Shown in pieces: positions 1 through 6,975 of a stretch of 26,929 nucleotides of DNA. Position numbers and translations under genes: made by a program. The notes below the pieces were generated by a model. It had not been told where the DNA came from. It was given only the letters and a program-made list of their open reading frames with translations, and searched no databases. Origin of the DNA: Ruminococcaceae bacterium UBA2854 (lineage in GTDB: Bacteria > Bacillota > Clostridia > Oscillospirales > Acutalibacteraceae); NCBI GenBank assembly GCA_002350765.1, contig DEFK01000023.1:1-26929 (forward strand), read 5' to 3'. How positions within the stretch are numbered: the first letter of the stretch is position 1; every line of letters begins with the position of its first letter.

Positions 1-27
1 CTTCATTTTGCGACAGCCCCTTTACTG

Positions 28-1104
28 TTATTCTTCACTCAATGTAAGCCATGTGAACCATTCTTCTTCCTGATATGAGCCGAGTTTAAAAGATTTGCTC
101 TTCGACTTACCATTATCATAATTTACGGTTACATCAATTGTCGCATCCTTAATAATTGTTGTGAGGATATTATTTAGCAGCTTATCCTTTTCAAAGCTGT
201 CATCATTTCCAACGCCTACAGTATAGTTATTCTCGTTTTCTGCCAGCTCATTTATGCGTTTCAAATAATCACCGACTTTATTGTCGTCCGTCTGAATGCT
301 TTCAACAGTCAGCTCAATAACATAATCAAGATTTATAACGCTCTTTTTGTCGGTATTGTTATAGGTAAAGCTGTCGCATACATAATCAGCGAAAAATCCT
401 GAGTAAGACGCGCCTGTGAGCTGTTTTAGAGTATATTGAGAGTTTGTAAGTCTGTCAGTATCAGAGTATTTTTTCTTTTCGGCTTTCTGCGCGGCATTGT
501 ATTCGTCCTCGTTTTTATAATTTGTTGCCCATACCGAACGTCCGCCAAGTGTCAACAGTGTACCGCCCTGATCAGGATTGTATTTTGTAATATCACCCTT
601 AATTATTTTAGGAATCGGAGTGACGTTAAAATATACGCCCTTTGTCTTTGAACTGATAGTAACTGACTTTATATTTTTACCCTCAATTGCGAATGAAGTC
701 AATTCAAATTGCTGAAACCAATCGGGTTGTTTACCGTAACTCTCCTGTCCTTTCAGATACGCTCCGTAGGATGAACCGCCCTCGAACGCTCCGATAATAT
801 CGCTGCCAAGGTTCTTGTCCTTTATTTCTGCTGCGTTCGCCGTCAGCGTAAAGCTGTAATCCTTGGATTGTGTTTTATTATCGCTAACAGTCGGCTTTGG
901 AATCAAAAATACTCCGAGAGCGATTATCACCGCCAAGCTCGCTGCAACCGCGCTAATTAAAACAAACTTTTTTCGCCTTTTTTCGGGTTTCGGTTTTATT
1001 ATCGTATTATTGCTTTTTGCGTCAAGTGCCGCTTGTATGTATCTTTCGATGTCATCATCAGTCGGCTTGATTCTATCCATAGGCTCAAAAAATTCTTTAA
1101 GCAT
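28..1104 (-). CDS. Membrane anti-sigma-like protein, pair 1
   Basis: Predicted single-pass membrane protein of 358 residues that probably holds the neighbouring ECF sigma factor (1097-1579) inactive and senses something outside the cell. The first 45 residues are charged and cytoplasmic, residues 46-68 form a hydrophobic membrane segment, and the rest would be extracytoplasmic. Just after the membrane segment comes F-x-L-x-ANAAE (ANAAE at 89-93), a box shared with the pair-2 protein. No HxxxCxxC zinc anti-sigma motif is present. I chose the ATG at 1104 over one six codons upstream because it has AAGGAGG 8 nt before it. It overlaps the sigma stop by 8 nt, so translation is probably coupled. 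The anti-sigma role is inferred from position and topology; the sensory domain is not recognised beyond similarity to the 2311-3258 product. Confidence 0.7.
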   Translation of the reverse strand: MLKEFFEPMDRIKPTDDDIERYIQAALDAKSNNTIIKPKPEKRRKKFVLISAVAASLAVIIALGVFLIPKPTVSDNKTQSKDYSFTLTANAAEIKDKNLGSDIIGAFEGGSSYGAYLKGQESYGKQPDWFQQFELTSFAIEGKNIKSVTISSKTKGVYFNVTPIPKIIKGDITKYNPDQGGTLLTLGGRSVWATNYKNEDEYNAAQKAEKKKYSDTDRLTNSQYTLKQLTGASYSGFFADYVCDSFTYNNTDKKSVINLDYVIELTVESIQTDDNKVGDYLKRINELAENENNYTVGVGNDDSFEKDKLLNNILTTIIKDATIDVTVNYDNGKSKSKSFKLGSYQEEEWFTWLTLSEE

Positions 1105-1579
1105 TAAACTTTCCTCCTTCAAGTAAAATCTGTTTGAGCTTCCGTTTGCCGCGCGTCAGCCACGAACCGATTGTGTTGCGGCTTTTGCCCAAAACAGCGG
1201 CAATTTCGTCAACGGTTAGCTCCTCGTAATAATATAGATAAAGTGTTGTTCTGTAGTTATCGGGCAGCTTCCACAGCTCCTCCATCATCTCATATGCTTC
1301 GGGCTCACTGACAGCAATATTGTCGCCCAGAGGTTCGCACTTTCTATGCCACGCGGACTTATGTAAATCACGACATTTGTTTAGAGTAACGGTTATGAGC
1401 CAGTTTCTGAGCTTTGTTTCGTTTTCAAAGTCTTTATCCGATAAAGCCAATGCAACGCATACATCCTGAGTAACGTCCTGAGCGTCGTGGTAATTCTTCA
1501 GGAATTGGTAAGCTGTCCGAAATATTAAAGCGGAATATTCCTTAATAATTTGTTCAATTTTCTCGGTACCGATATTCAA
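1097..1579 (-). CDS. ECF RNA polymerase sigma factor, pair 1
   Basis: Sigma-70 family protein of 160 residues, the size of ECF (group 4) sigma factors, which direct RNA polymerase to a small regulon. Region 2 is visible in the first half (FLKNYHDAQDVTQDV followed by LRNWLITVTLNKCRD). Region 4 is in the second half (LPDNYRTTLYLYYYEELTVDEIAAVLG, then a helix-turn-helix ending SWLTRGKRKLK; long runs shortened here). The start is TTG at 1577-1579, with a strong AAAGGGGG ribosome site 8 nt upstream. The gene is followed with overlap by the membrane anti-sigma-like gene, the usual ECF/anti-sigma order. A sigma-A-like promoter lies at 1644-1671. Target genes cannot be read from the window. Confidence 0.88.
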   Translation of the reverse strand: MNIGTEKIEQIIKEYSALIFRTAYQFLKNYHDAQDVTQDVCVALALSDKDFENETKLRNWLITVTLNKCRDLHKSAWHRKCEPLGDNIAVSEPEAYEMMEELWKLPDNYRTTLYLYYYEELTVDEIAAVLGKSRNTIGSWLTRGKRKLKQILLEGGKFNA

Positions 1580-1643
1580 TCCAATTGCCCCCTTTCACAT
1601 ATATTAACGAATCAAAAGGCGCGTTTGTGCGCAATATAAAACA

Positions 1644-1671
1644 ATTATACTATACAATTTTCCAAAAACAA
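1644..1671 (-). promoter_or_regulatory. Sigma-A-like promoter for pair-1 sigma gene
   Basis: On the minus strand, TTGTTT (1666-1671) is followed by a 16-bp spacer and a perfect TATAAT (1644-1649), about 65 nt upstream of the TTG start at 1579. This would give basal transcription of sigma pair 1. Prediction from sequence only. Confidence 0.45.
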
Positions 1672-1759
1672 ATCCCCGAAAAATCTTAAAGCGTATCGAA
1701 ACATATATAAAGTTTGCGGGTTGAGATTAACAGCCGTATTGCTTTGTGGTAAAATAAAA

Positions 1760-1788
1760 TGAACCTTTTTCTTCTCCGAATTGTATAT
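1760..1788 (+). promoter_or_regulatory. Possible ECF-type promoter for pair-2 sigma gene
   Basis: TGAACC at 1760-1765 resembles the GAAC-type -35 element used by many ECF sigma factors. It is followed after 17 bp by GTATAT (1783-1788), about 33 nt before the TTG start at 1821. ECF genes often autoregulate, so this may be a self-target, but no second copy was found in the window to support a motif. Confidence 0.25.
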
Positions 1789-1820
1789 ATAGTGAAAGCT
1801 TTCAAAAAGGGGGTGATGAA

Positions 1821-2318
1821 TTGAAGAAGGAGTTTGCTGTTTACGTACAACAGTACAGCGCTGATTTGTCGCGTTTGTGTATGTCGCTATGCGGCAACAA
1901 AATTGAAGCAGAGGATTTGTTTCAGGAAACATGGCTTAAGGCAATGCGGTACTATGACAAATATGAAAAATCAAAACCTTTTGATAAGTGGCTATACTCA
2001 ATCTGCGTAAACACATATAAAAACACTCTTAACTCAGCTCGCCGCAGATTTCAATACATTTTTAAAACGAGCGAGGAGAGCGACAGCTTTTTCAATTCAA
2101 TACCCGAAATCAACGCAAATAACCGGGAAGATTATCACCTGCTTCACGCCGCCGTAAGAAGCCTCAGCAGAAAAAAGAGAACTGTAATCGTTCTGTATTT
2201 TTTCAAAGGGTATTCCGTGTCCGAGATTGCCGAAATATTAAAAATCCCCGAAGGCACGGTAAAGTCAAGACTGTCGTCGGCAAAGGCAGAAATCAAAAGG
2301 AGGATGACCTATGAATAA
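1821..2318 (+). CDS. ECF RNA polymerase sigma factor, pair 2
   Basis: ECF sigma factor of 165 residues. Region 2 is seen as CGNKIEAEDLFQETWLKA with PFDKWLYSICVNTYKN. Region 4 is seen as SLSRKKRTVIVLYFFKGYS followed by a helix-turn-helix with IPEGTVKSRLSSAKAEIKRR (long run shortened). The start is TTG at 1821 with AAAGGGGGTGA about 5 nt upstream; the ATG just before it is followed by a stop, so it is not used. The gene is divergent from pair 1, and its stop overlaps the next ATG by 8 nt (ATGAATAA), so sigma and anti-sigma are coupled. The linker between regions 2 and 4 is longer than in pair 1. Its regulon is unknown. Confidence 0.88.
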   Translation: MKKEFAVYVQQYSADLSRLCMSLCGNKIEAEDLFQETWLKAMRYYDKYEKSKPFDKWLYSICVNTYKNTLNSARRRFQYIFKTSEESDSFFNSIPEINANNREDYHLLHAAVRSLSRKKRTVIVLYFFKGYSVSEIAEILKIPEGTVKSRLSSAKAEIKRRMTYE

Positions 2319-3258
2319 GAATATTTCCGATTATGAGATTGATACCATGTTAAAAAATTATTGCGCGCGTAGGTCTCAGATTGCCTTCGACGCATCTAAG
2401 GAGGAGAAAAAAATGACAAAAAGAAAAGGGTTTAAAATAGCCGTGACAGCTTTTGCACTGATAGCTGTACTGTCGGTAGGAATTATTTCAAACTTTATGT
2501 TTACAGGCAATAATACAGCAGAAAAGCAAAACGGATTCTTTCTTGTAGCTAACGCAGCAGAATCAACGGCTGATGAAATAAAGCTCGGTAACGAGTTTAA
2601 ACCGATAGCCAAACTTACTCATAACAAAAAAACCACTAGATTAATCCAAAAAGTAAATAACGGAGAAGCGGGAGAAGCAGATTTTTCGTCCATTTTCAGT
2701 GCCGACTGCTTTGATTTTGACCTTTTTTGTAAGGGCAACAATATAAATAAAATAACCTATACTATTAACGGCGGGTCATTCCGTATTAAAGACACCAGAA
2801 ACCTTACCGACCTTAAAAAAATGTACTTGCTTGGCGAATATGACGAAAACGACAAAGACAGCAATCTTTATGATGATGAGTACTCGACCTATACCGTAGA
2901 CGAAAATAAACAAAATAGACTTGGGGAAATTGAACTTGTAGCAGGCGCGGAGCTTACTGCTGAAAACGTTCCCGAAGCAGTTATGCGCGCGGCAGGTTTT
3001 GATGAGAGCGTATATCGTAGTGAAATATATAAAAACGCGGATGCTGTAAAAAAAGATTTGGACGAATATCTCGACTATATTTTTAGGAATTTGAGATTAA
3101 AAGTTAAGGTCACATATAGTGATGGATCATATGAAAATAAAACATTAGCTTTTTCTGCCGAGTCACAAGTAAGCGGATTTGAACGGTTTATGGATGAAGA
3201 CGGAGAGTACGGCTTTGATTGGAGCACCGATATAGATGTAAAGGCTAAATTGATATGA
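2311..3258 (+). CDS. Membrane anti-sigma-like protein, pair 2
   Basis: Predicted single-pass membrane protein of 315 residues, probable regulator of the overlapping sigma factor. It has a cytoplasmic N-terminus (1-41), a membrane helix at about 42-64, then FFLVANAAE (ANAAE at 80-84), the same box as in the 28-1104 product. Later parts also match that protein in pattern: GNNINKITYTINGGSF against GKNIKSVTISSKTKGVYF, and VKVTYSDGSYENKTLAF against VTVNYDNGKSKSKSFKL. The two are therefore diverged paralogues, each paired with its own sigma factor. There is no zinc anti-sigma motif. The coding region ends at a clear terminator (3261-3295). The anti-sigma role is inferred from context. Confidence 0.7.
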   Translation: MNKNISDYEIDTMLKNYCARRSQIAFDASKEEKKMTKRKGFKIAVTAFALIAVLSVGIISNFMFTGNNTAEKQNGFFLVANAAESTADEIKLGNEFKPIAKLTHNKKTTRLIQKVNNGEAGEADFSSIFSADCFDFDLFCKGNNINKITYTINGGSFRIKDTRNLTDLKKMYLLGEYDENDKDSNLYDDEYSTYTVDENKQNRLGEIELVAGAELTAENVPEAVMRAAGFDESVYRSEIYKNADAVKKDLDEYLDYIFRNLRLKVKVTYSDGSYENKTLAFSAESQVSGFERFMDEDGEYGFDWSTDIDVKAKLI

Positions 3259-3260
3259 AT

Positions 3261-3295
3261 AAAGGGCTGCTGCGGCAGTCCTTTGCATTTTCTTT
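3261..3295 (+). terminator. Rho-independent terminator after pair 2
   Basis: A 10-bp stem AAAGGGCTGC / GCAGTCCTTT (one G-T pair) with a 4-nt loop at 3261-3284 is followed by a T-rich tract. It lies 3 nt after the anti-sigma stop and ends the pair-2 operon. Confidence 0.7.
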
Positions 3296-3355
3296 TGTGG
3301 TCTGGACTTCGTAGCAATTCTGTGGTAATCTTCCTTGTTAAGGAGGCGAATAACG

Positions 3356-3739
3356 ATGAAAAGATTTGCGATAATTATGCTCGCGTTGATTGCGATAAAT
3401 TCTTCTGTCGCGCTCAGCGGCGTTGAAGCTAAGGCAGCAAGGACGACAAAAATAGTTCATACCGTCAAGCGTAAAAAGATTAACCGAACGCTTGTCCGAA
3501 AGCGATTGATTTCTTACGGCAAACGAAAGGGCATGAAGTTTGATTCCAAGCTTACGGTTAAGAATTCAAGTTGGTTTCCGCCTACAACAATTAAATATTA
3601 TAAAAACAATTCCGAGTTAATATCCGCGGGAAAAGGTGATATCAGGTATCTGCTAAGTAGCTTCAGCGATTGCGAGCCGAACGATATCAGCTTTAACGTG
3701 AGAGTGACTCGGAATTATCTTTACATACTATATTGTTAA
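3356..3739 (+). CDS. Small secreted basic protein, unknown function
   Basis: Not recognised. A 127-residue protein with an obvious signal peptide: MKR, a hydrophobic core FAIIMLALIAI, and a likely cleavage after VEAKA near residue 27. The mature part begins with a very basic stretch rich in K and R (KRKKINRTLVRKR, GKRKG) and ends in a less charged domain with a final cysteine, YILYC. I chose ATG 3356 because AAGGAGG lies 9 nt upstream; the upstream in-frame TTG at 3335 has no such site. The gene stands alone between two terminators, directly after sigma pair 2, so it could be a target or a signal of that system, but nothing in the sequence proves this. Confidence 0.65.
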   Translation: MKRFAIIMLALIAINSSVALSGVEAKAARTTKIVHTVKRKKINRTLVRKRLISYGKRKGMKFDSKLTVKNSSWFPPTTIKYYKNNSELISAGKGDIRYLLSSFSDCEPNDISFNVRVTRNYLYILYC

Positions 3740-3770
3740 ATACAGAGCTTCTGTCGCGAAACATAACAAG

Positions 3771-3808
3771 GCGAGACTACGACAATCGTCGCGGTCTCGT
3801 TTTCGTTT
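3771..3808 (+). terminator. Rho-independent terminator after 3356-3739
   Basis: CGAGAC (3772-3777) pairs with GTCTCG (3794-3799), with an inner CGAC/GTCG stem, followed by a T-rich tract TTTTCGTTT. It ends 2 nt before the first copy of the 215-bp repeat. Confidence 0.65.
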
Positions 3809-3810
3809 CT

Positions 3811-4025
3811 GTGTTGTGTTGTTGGGTTTTAAGAACGAAAACCCGTAGAATCGAATAGAAATTATTCCATCGAGCCGTAGCCCATTAAAGATAAACCCAT
3901 TGGCTACAGAGGCAAATGAGGGAATTCCCCCACTTTACGCTGCGTGAAAAACCGCATAAAATGGCGGTTTTTGAAATGTGTTTTTCTGCCTTTTTCGAGT
4001 CTCTATTTCCAGAGTTTTTTAGAGT
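3811..4025. repeat. 215-bp structured direct repeat, copy 1
   Basis: Non-coding sequence repeated at 6044-6259 with about 15 substitutions and one indel (about 93% identity by eye), same orientation. It contains several hairpins: GGGTTTT/AAAACCC at the left, GTAGCC/GGCTAC in the middle (3877-3907), the near-palindrome GGGAATTCCC, and AAAAACCGC/GCGGTTTTT, which looks like a terminator stem. No convincing reading frame is present on either strand. It could be a genomic interspersed repeat (MITE- or REP-like) or a conserved RNA. The two copies bracket sigma pair 3. Confidence 0.8.
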
Positions 4026-4154
4026 TTAAATATCGTGAAAAAAACATCTTTTCGGGTGATTTAAGCCCATTTAAAGAAATGATACTAAGTAAACAAAGAT
4101 TATGAATTATTAAATATGTACTACAACGCTCAATGCTTTTTCTTCAGAGATCTA

Positions 4155-4183
4155 TTGCCTCTTTTATTTATAAATTATATAAT
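4155..4183 (+). promoter_or_regulatory. Sigma-A-like promoter for sigma pair 3
   Basis: TTGCCT (4155-4160), a 17-bp spacer and perfect TATAAT (4178-4183) lie 54 nt before the ATG at 4237, in an AT-rich stretch between the repeat and the gene. Prediction from sequence only. Confidence 0.45.
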
Positions 4184-4236
4184 AAATAGGACAAAACAGT
4201 GTTCTTAATCGTGTATTATTTGAAGGAGGTTTTAGG

Positions 4237-4686
4237 ATGGATGTCAAAACTGTGTATGATCGACAGTTCAAAACAATCTATATGACGGCTATGATATACC
4301 TTAGGAACACCTACGATGCTGAGGACGCGGTGCACGACGTGTTCGTAAAATATATGAAGAAGCGAGTAAAATTCAAGGATATCGAACACGAAAGGGCGTG
4401 GTTTATCAGAACCGCGATTAACAGGTGTAAGGATATATTGAAGTCAAGCGAAAGAAAAACAGTCGATATCGCGGATTTTATAGATATCATCGAAGCTCCT
4501 GATGACGAAAAAGCCCTGCTTTCCTCAATTCTCGAGTTGCCCGAAAAGTACCGCGAGGTTATTTACGCCTATTACTATGAGGGCTACTCAGTCAAGGAAA
4601 TTTCAAGTTTGTTTGACATAAACGAGAGCACAATCAGAACACGGCTGTCAGTCGGTAGAGAAAAACTCAGGGAGGGAGAAATATGA
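4237..4686 (+). CDS. ECF RNA polymerase sigma factor, pair 3
   Basis: ECF sigma factor of 149 residues. Region 2 is seen as YLRNTYDAEDAVHDVFVKYM with ERAWFIRTAINRCKDIL. Region 4 is seen as LPEKYREVIYAYYYEGYSV with a helix-turn-helix ending ESTIRTRLSVGREKLRE. ATG 4237 follows AAGGAGG by 7 nt. The stop overlaps the next gene by four bases (ATGA at 4683-4686). It resembles pair 1 in the AYYYEG/LYYYEE segment, suggesting a shared subfamily. It lies, with its partner, between the two 215-bp repeats. Confidence 0.88.
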   Translation: MDVKTVYDRQFKTIYMTAMIYLRNTYDAEDAVHDVFVKYMKKRVKFKDIEHERAWFIRTAINRCKDILKSSERKTVDIADFIDIIEAPDDEKALLSSILELPEKYREVIYAYYYEGYSVKEISSLFDINESTIRTRLSVGREKLREGEI

Positions 4687-6011
4687 ATGAAATCAAAAAA
4701 GCTCTTTCAAATCTTGAGCCGAATGAAAAGGCAAAAGAACGCGTTTGGGAAGGCTTAGAGCGTGATTCAAAGCATAAAAGAAAAAGAGTCTTTCTCATAG
4801 CCGCCGTGGTTGTGATATTCATATGCGCCGCAGCGATTGGCATTAACGCAGTGTCGGGCGGAAGATTCTTTAACGCTGTATTAGGCGTTTCGGACAGCAC
4901 GTCCGCGCGTGAGTCGGCAATACTGAGCGAGGGCGATGAAATATACGCGCCCGAGATTATTTTCCTCAACAAAACTACCCTTGTTATTGAGAGCAAAAAC
5001 GCCGTGTTCGTCTATGACAGAAACAAGAAAAAGGTCACAAGGACAATAGATCTACAAAGCATCGGCGGATATTACATCGACCACGGCGACGATTTCGGCG
5101 ACCCGCCTGTTTTAAAGACTCATACCTTAGTTGAGGACGGAAAAATAATCGTATTTAACACCAGAAGAGGTTTTTTGGGGGGCACAGCTCCCGACGGTGA
5201 CGCTTACGTTTTTTCTATGACTAAAAATGAAAAGTATAAACGGATTACGGATGATTCCCTAAAAAATAAATACTACGAAAAATGGCTCAAAAACGAAAAA
5301 AACTACGTCGATTGTTTTGATACATTTTATTATTATCTTGAAAATAACAATTTGAATGGTGATGATGGCACTTACAGTTACAGGGCATATGTCAGTACGC
5401 AAAACGGAAAAAAGCTTTATAGCTTTATTATTACGGATAGCGAAAACAACCTCTGCTTATGTACCTCTACCGACAAAAAGAGCATCAAAAAAGAATACTT
5501 TAAGCTTCTCAGCGACAAAAAATATTGGAATTATCATAAGAAAAACAAGCTGCCCGAGTTCAAGTACAGCGGGAGCGACAAGGTTATGAAGGCAGTTATC
5601 GAATATGAGCAGGCACGTAACGATGAATTGCTATATTCTGATAATGTTTGGATTCCCTTCTTTACCGAGTTGTGCCGAAAAGACGACGGAGACGAGCTAA
5701 AGGTGTTCGTCGAAATTTGGCAGTTTGAATACCAAAGGCAGGGAGATGTTCTGGAGGGAACGAACGGCGGCGACGGCATGGCTAAATATACGCTCAAAAA
5801 GGAAAAAGGCGGATATAAGGTCATAGAGGTGGAGTACGCCTCCGATGGAGCGCTTCTTGAAGAATCCATCAAGAAAATGAGTGAGGGCGACGCGTCTGTT
5901 TATATGAAAATTTCAGGCAGAACCCAGCCGAACTACGAGTTCCTTGATATGTACATCCGCGATAATAATCTCAATGTTAAATACAGGAGAGTTAACGGAG
6001 AGATTGCTTGA
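4683..6011 (+). CDS. Membrane anti-sigma-like protein, pair 3, large sensor domain
   Basis: A 442-residue protein with a short charged cytoplasmic N-terminus (NEKAKERVWEGLE), a membrane helix at about 36-56 (VFLIAAVVVIFICAAAIG), and a long outside domain of about 385 residues. That domain differs from the pair-1 and pair-2 proteins: the ANAAE box is absent, and the start (APEIIFLNKTTLVIES, AVFVYDRNKKKV) looks like beta strands of a propeller-like fold, which is an impression rather than a match. It overlaps its sigma gene by ATGA, so it is probably co-translated and acts as that factor's membrane-bound regulator. The exact family is not recognised. Confidence 0.65.
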   Translation: MNEIKKALSNLEPNEKAKERVWEGLERDSKHKRKRVFLIAAVVVIFICAAAIGINAVSGGRFFNAVLGVSDSTSARESAILSEGDEIYAPEIIFLNKTTLVIESKNAVFVYDRNKKKVTRTIDLQSIGGYYIDHGDDFGDPPVLKTHTLVEDGKIIVFNTRRGFLGGTAPDGDAYVFSMTKNEKYKRITDDSLKNKYYEKWLKNEKNYVDCFDTFYYYLENNNLNGDDGTYSYRAYVSTQNGKKLYSFIITDSENNLCLCTSTDKKSIKKEYFKLLSDKKYWNYHKKNKLPEFKYSGSDKVMKAVIEYEQARNDELLYSDNVWIPFFTELCRKDDGDELKVFVEIWQFEYQRQGDVLEGTNGGDGMAKYTLKKEKGGYKVIEVEYASDGALLEESIKKMSEGDASVYMKISGRTQPNYEFLDMYIRDNNLNVKYRRVNGEIA

Positions 6012-6043
6012 TGAACTGCTATATTATGCGTTTTTTGCTTTTG

Positions 6044-6259
6044 GTGTTGTGTTGTTGGGTTTTAAGAACGAAAACCCGTAGAATCGAATAGAAATTGTTC
6101 CATCGAGCCATAGCCCGTTAAAGATAAATCCATCGGCTACAGAAGCAAATGAGGGAATTTTCCCACTTTACGCTGCGTGAAAAACCGCATAAAATGGCGT
6201 TTTCTGAAATGCGTTTTTATGCCTATTTCGAGTCTCTATTTTCAGAGTTTATTTAGAGT
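6044..6259. repeat. 215-bp structured direct repeat, copy 2
   Basis: Second copy of the element at 3811-4025, same orientation, starting 32 nt after the pair-3 stop and ending 12 nt before the toxN stop codon (the toxin gene is convergent). The GGGTTTT/AAAACCC hairpin is unchanged. The terminator-like stem is weakened here (GCGG became GCGT). In the middle stem A3884 and T3901 of copy 1 are replaced by G6117 and C6134, a paired change. Confidence 0.8.
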
Positions 6260-6271
6260 AGATGAAATAGC

Positions 6272-6781
6272 CTATTTATAGTTTGAACAAGCTTTTTCCA
6301 ATAATTTAAAATCACAGCTGTGCTTAGTAAGCTCAGGATACTTTCCGCTTATTACACGCAAATATGTATTTTTAGCTGCCTTATAAATCTTGTCACGGTT
6401 CCTACGGCAAAACGCCAATTCCTTGCTGGCGTGAGCTCTGTTTTGAACTGTCGGTAAGTCAGCGATATTCAAACGGTGCAGACATCTGGCAGAAACAGGA
6501 ATCATATAGTTAAAACGAATTGAGCCTAATACTTTGTTGTCCTTCTTATCCCTTAAAAGAATCAAATCCTGCTGTGCTCTTGAATATGAGGAAACAGGTA
6601 CAAAATATGAAATCTCATTAATCATCAAAACTGCACCGAATACAAATTTTTGAGTATTCCAATAATAAACATTAGGTACACAGGTGTATCCGCGGTTTTC
6701 TGTTTCAATTCGTTTTAAGTACTCGATATAGTCATTATCTACATAGAAAAAATCTGTTCTTGTATTAGGTTCCGTTATCAT
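6272..6781 (-). CDS. toxN: Type III toxin-antitoxin toxin, ToxN/AbiQ-family endoribonuclease
   Basis: Predicted RNase toxin of 169 residues, the usual ToxN size. Family signs: N-terminal FFYVDNDYIEYL (11-22), the hydrophobic strand FVFGAVLMI, FVPVSS (60-65), which sits where ToxN proteins carry a PLTS-type active-site loop, LGSIRFNYMIPV (85-96), and the C-terminal CDFKLLE (156-162). In the family, ToxN cuts cellular RNA and its own antitoxin transcript and is held inactive by the ToxI RNA in a closed ring-like complex. Start: ATG 6781 with AAGGAG 6 nt upstream. A longer in-frame reading exists only because the frame stays open through the terminator and repeats, so it is rejected. The lysine found after the PLTS loop in characterised ToxN seems replaced by S or R here. 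Upstream are the terminator, repeat array and promoter of toxI. Confidence 0.88.
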   Translation of the reverse strand: MITEPNTRTDFFYVDNDYIEYLKRIETENRGYTCVPNVYYWNTQKFVFGAVLMINEISYFVPVSSYSRAQQDLILLRDKKDNKVLGSIRFNYMIPVSARCLHRLNIADLPTVQNRAHASKELAFCRRNRDKIYKAAKNTYLRVISGKYPELTKHSCDFKLLEKACSNYK

Positions 6782-6803
6782 TATAAACTCCTTATAGTTA
6801 AAC

Positions 6804-6832
6804 AAAAAAGGGAGAAGACTCGCCTCTCCCTT
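6804..6832 (-). terminator. Leaky terminator between toxI and toxN
   Basis: Read on the minus strand, AAGGGAGA and TCTCCCTT form an 8-bp stem with a 9-nt loop followed by a T run (6804-6809). In type III systems this terminator makes antitoxin RNA in excess and lets only some transcripts read into the toxin gene. The toxN ribosome site begins about 10 nt after it. Confidence 0.85.
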
Positions 6833-6845
6833 CCGTGATTGCTTC

Positions 6846-6950
6846 AAGTCTGCACTTAATGGCGGTGAGCGCCAATAACTAAGTCTGCGCTTAATGGCGG
6901 TGAGCGCCAATAACTAAGTCTGCACTTAATGGCGGTGAGCGCCAATAAAA
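6846..6950 (-). repeat. Three tandem 35-nt ToxI repeats
   Basis: Units at 6846-6880, 6881-6915 and 6916-6950 abut without spacers. Unit 6881-6915 differs from its neighbours by one base (G at 6889 where the others have A). The outer unit ends in AAAA rather than AACT. Exact tandem spacing with no unique spacers rules out CRISPR and fits a type III antitoxin array. Confidence 0.92.
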
Positions 6951-6975
6951 CGAGCAATCTTCGTTTGTCAATATT

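Larger units (their letters stand above)
6804..6969 (-). ncRNA. toxI: ToxI antitoxin RNA precursor
   Basis: Predicted transcript from about 6969 (7 nt after the -10 box) to the terminator. It contains three tandem 35-nt units (6846-6950). In the sense strand each unit can form a TGGCG/CGCCA stem around the loop CTCAC. The loop can pair with the GTG-C-AG that follows (in TTAAGTGCAG), giving an H-type pseudoknot, as expected for ToxI. A 7-bp inverted repeat, GATTGCT (6959-6953) and AGCAATC (6843-6837), encloses the array. In the family, ToxN cuts the precursor into single units that then inhibit the toxin. Transcript ends are inferred. Confidence 0.8.

Noticed and set aside
1645..1932. 95-residue minus-strand open frame over the sigma intergenic region
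   Set aside because: It overlaps the start of the pair-2 sigma gene and both promoters, with no ribosome site or recognisable protein features.
3298..3307. TGGTCTGGAC shared with 13062-13071 as a possible att core
   Set aside because: Only 10 bases match, the flanks differ, and both sites lie inside their regions rather than at a plausible element end.
6782..6910. Extended toxN start giving 43 extra residues
   Set aside because: The extension runs through the terminator and repeat array; ATG 6781 has a good ribosome site and gives the normal ToxN length.
6846..6950. Three 35-nt repeats as a small CRISPR array
   Set aside because: Repeats abut with no spacers, no cas genes are near, and the terminator and ToxN-like gene explain them.
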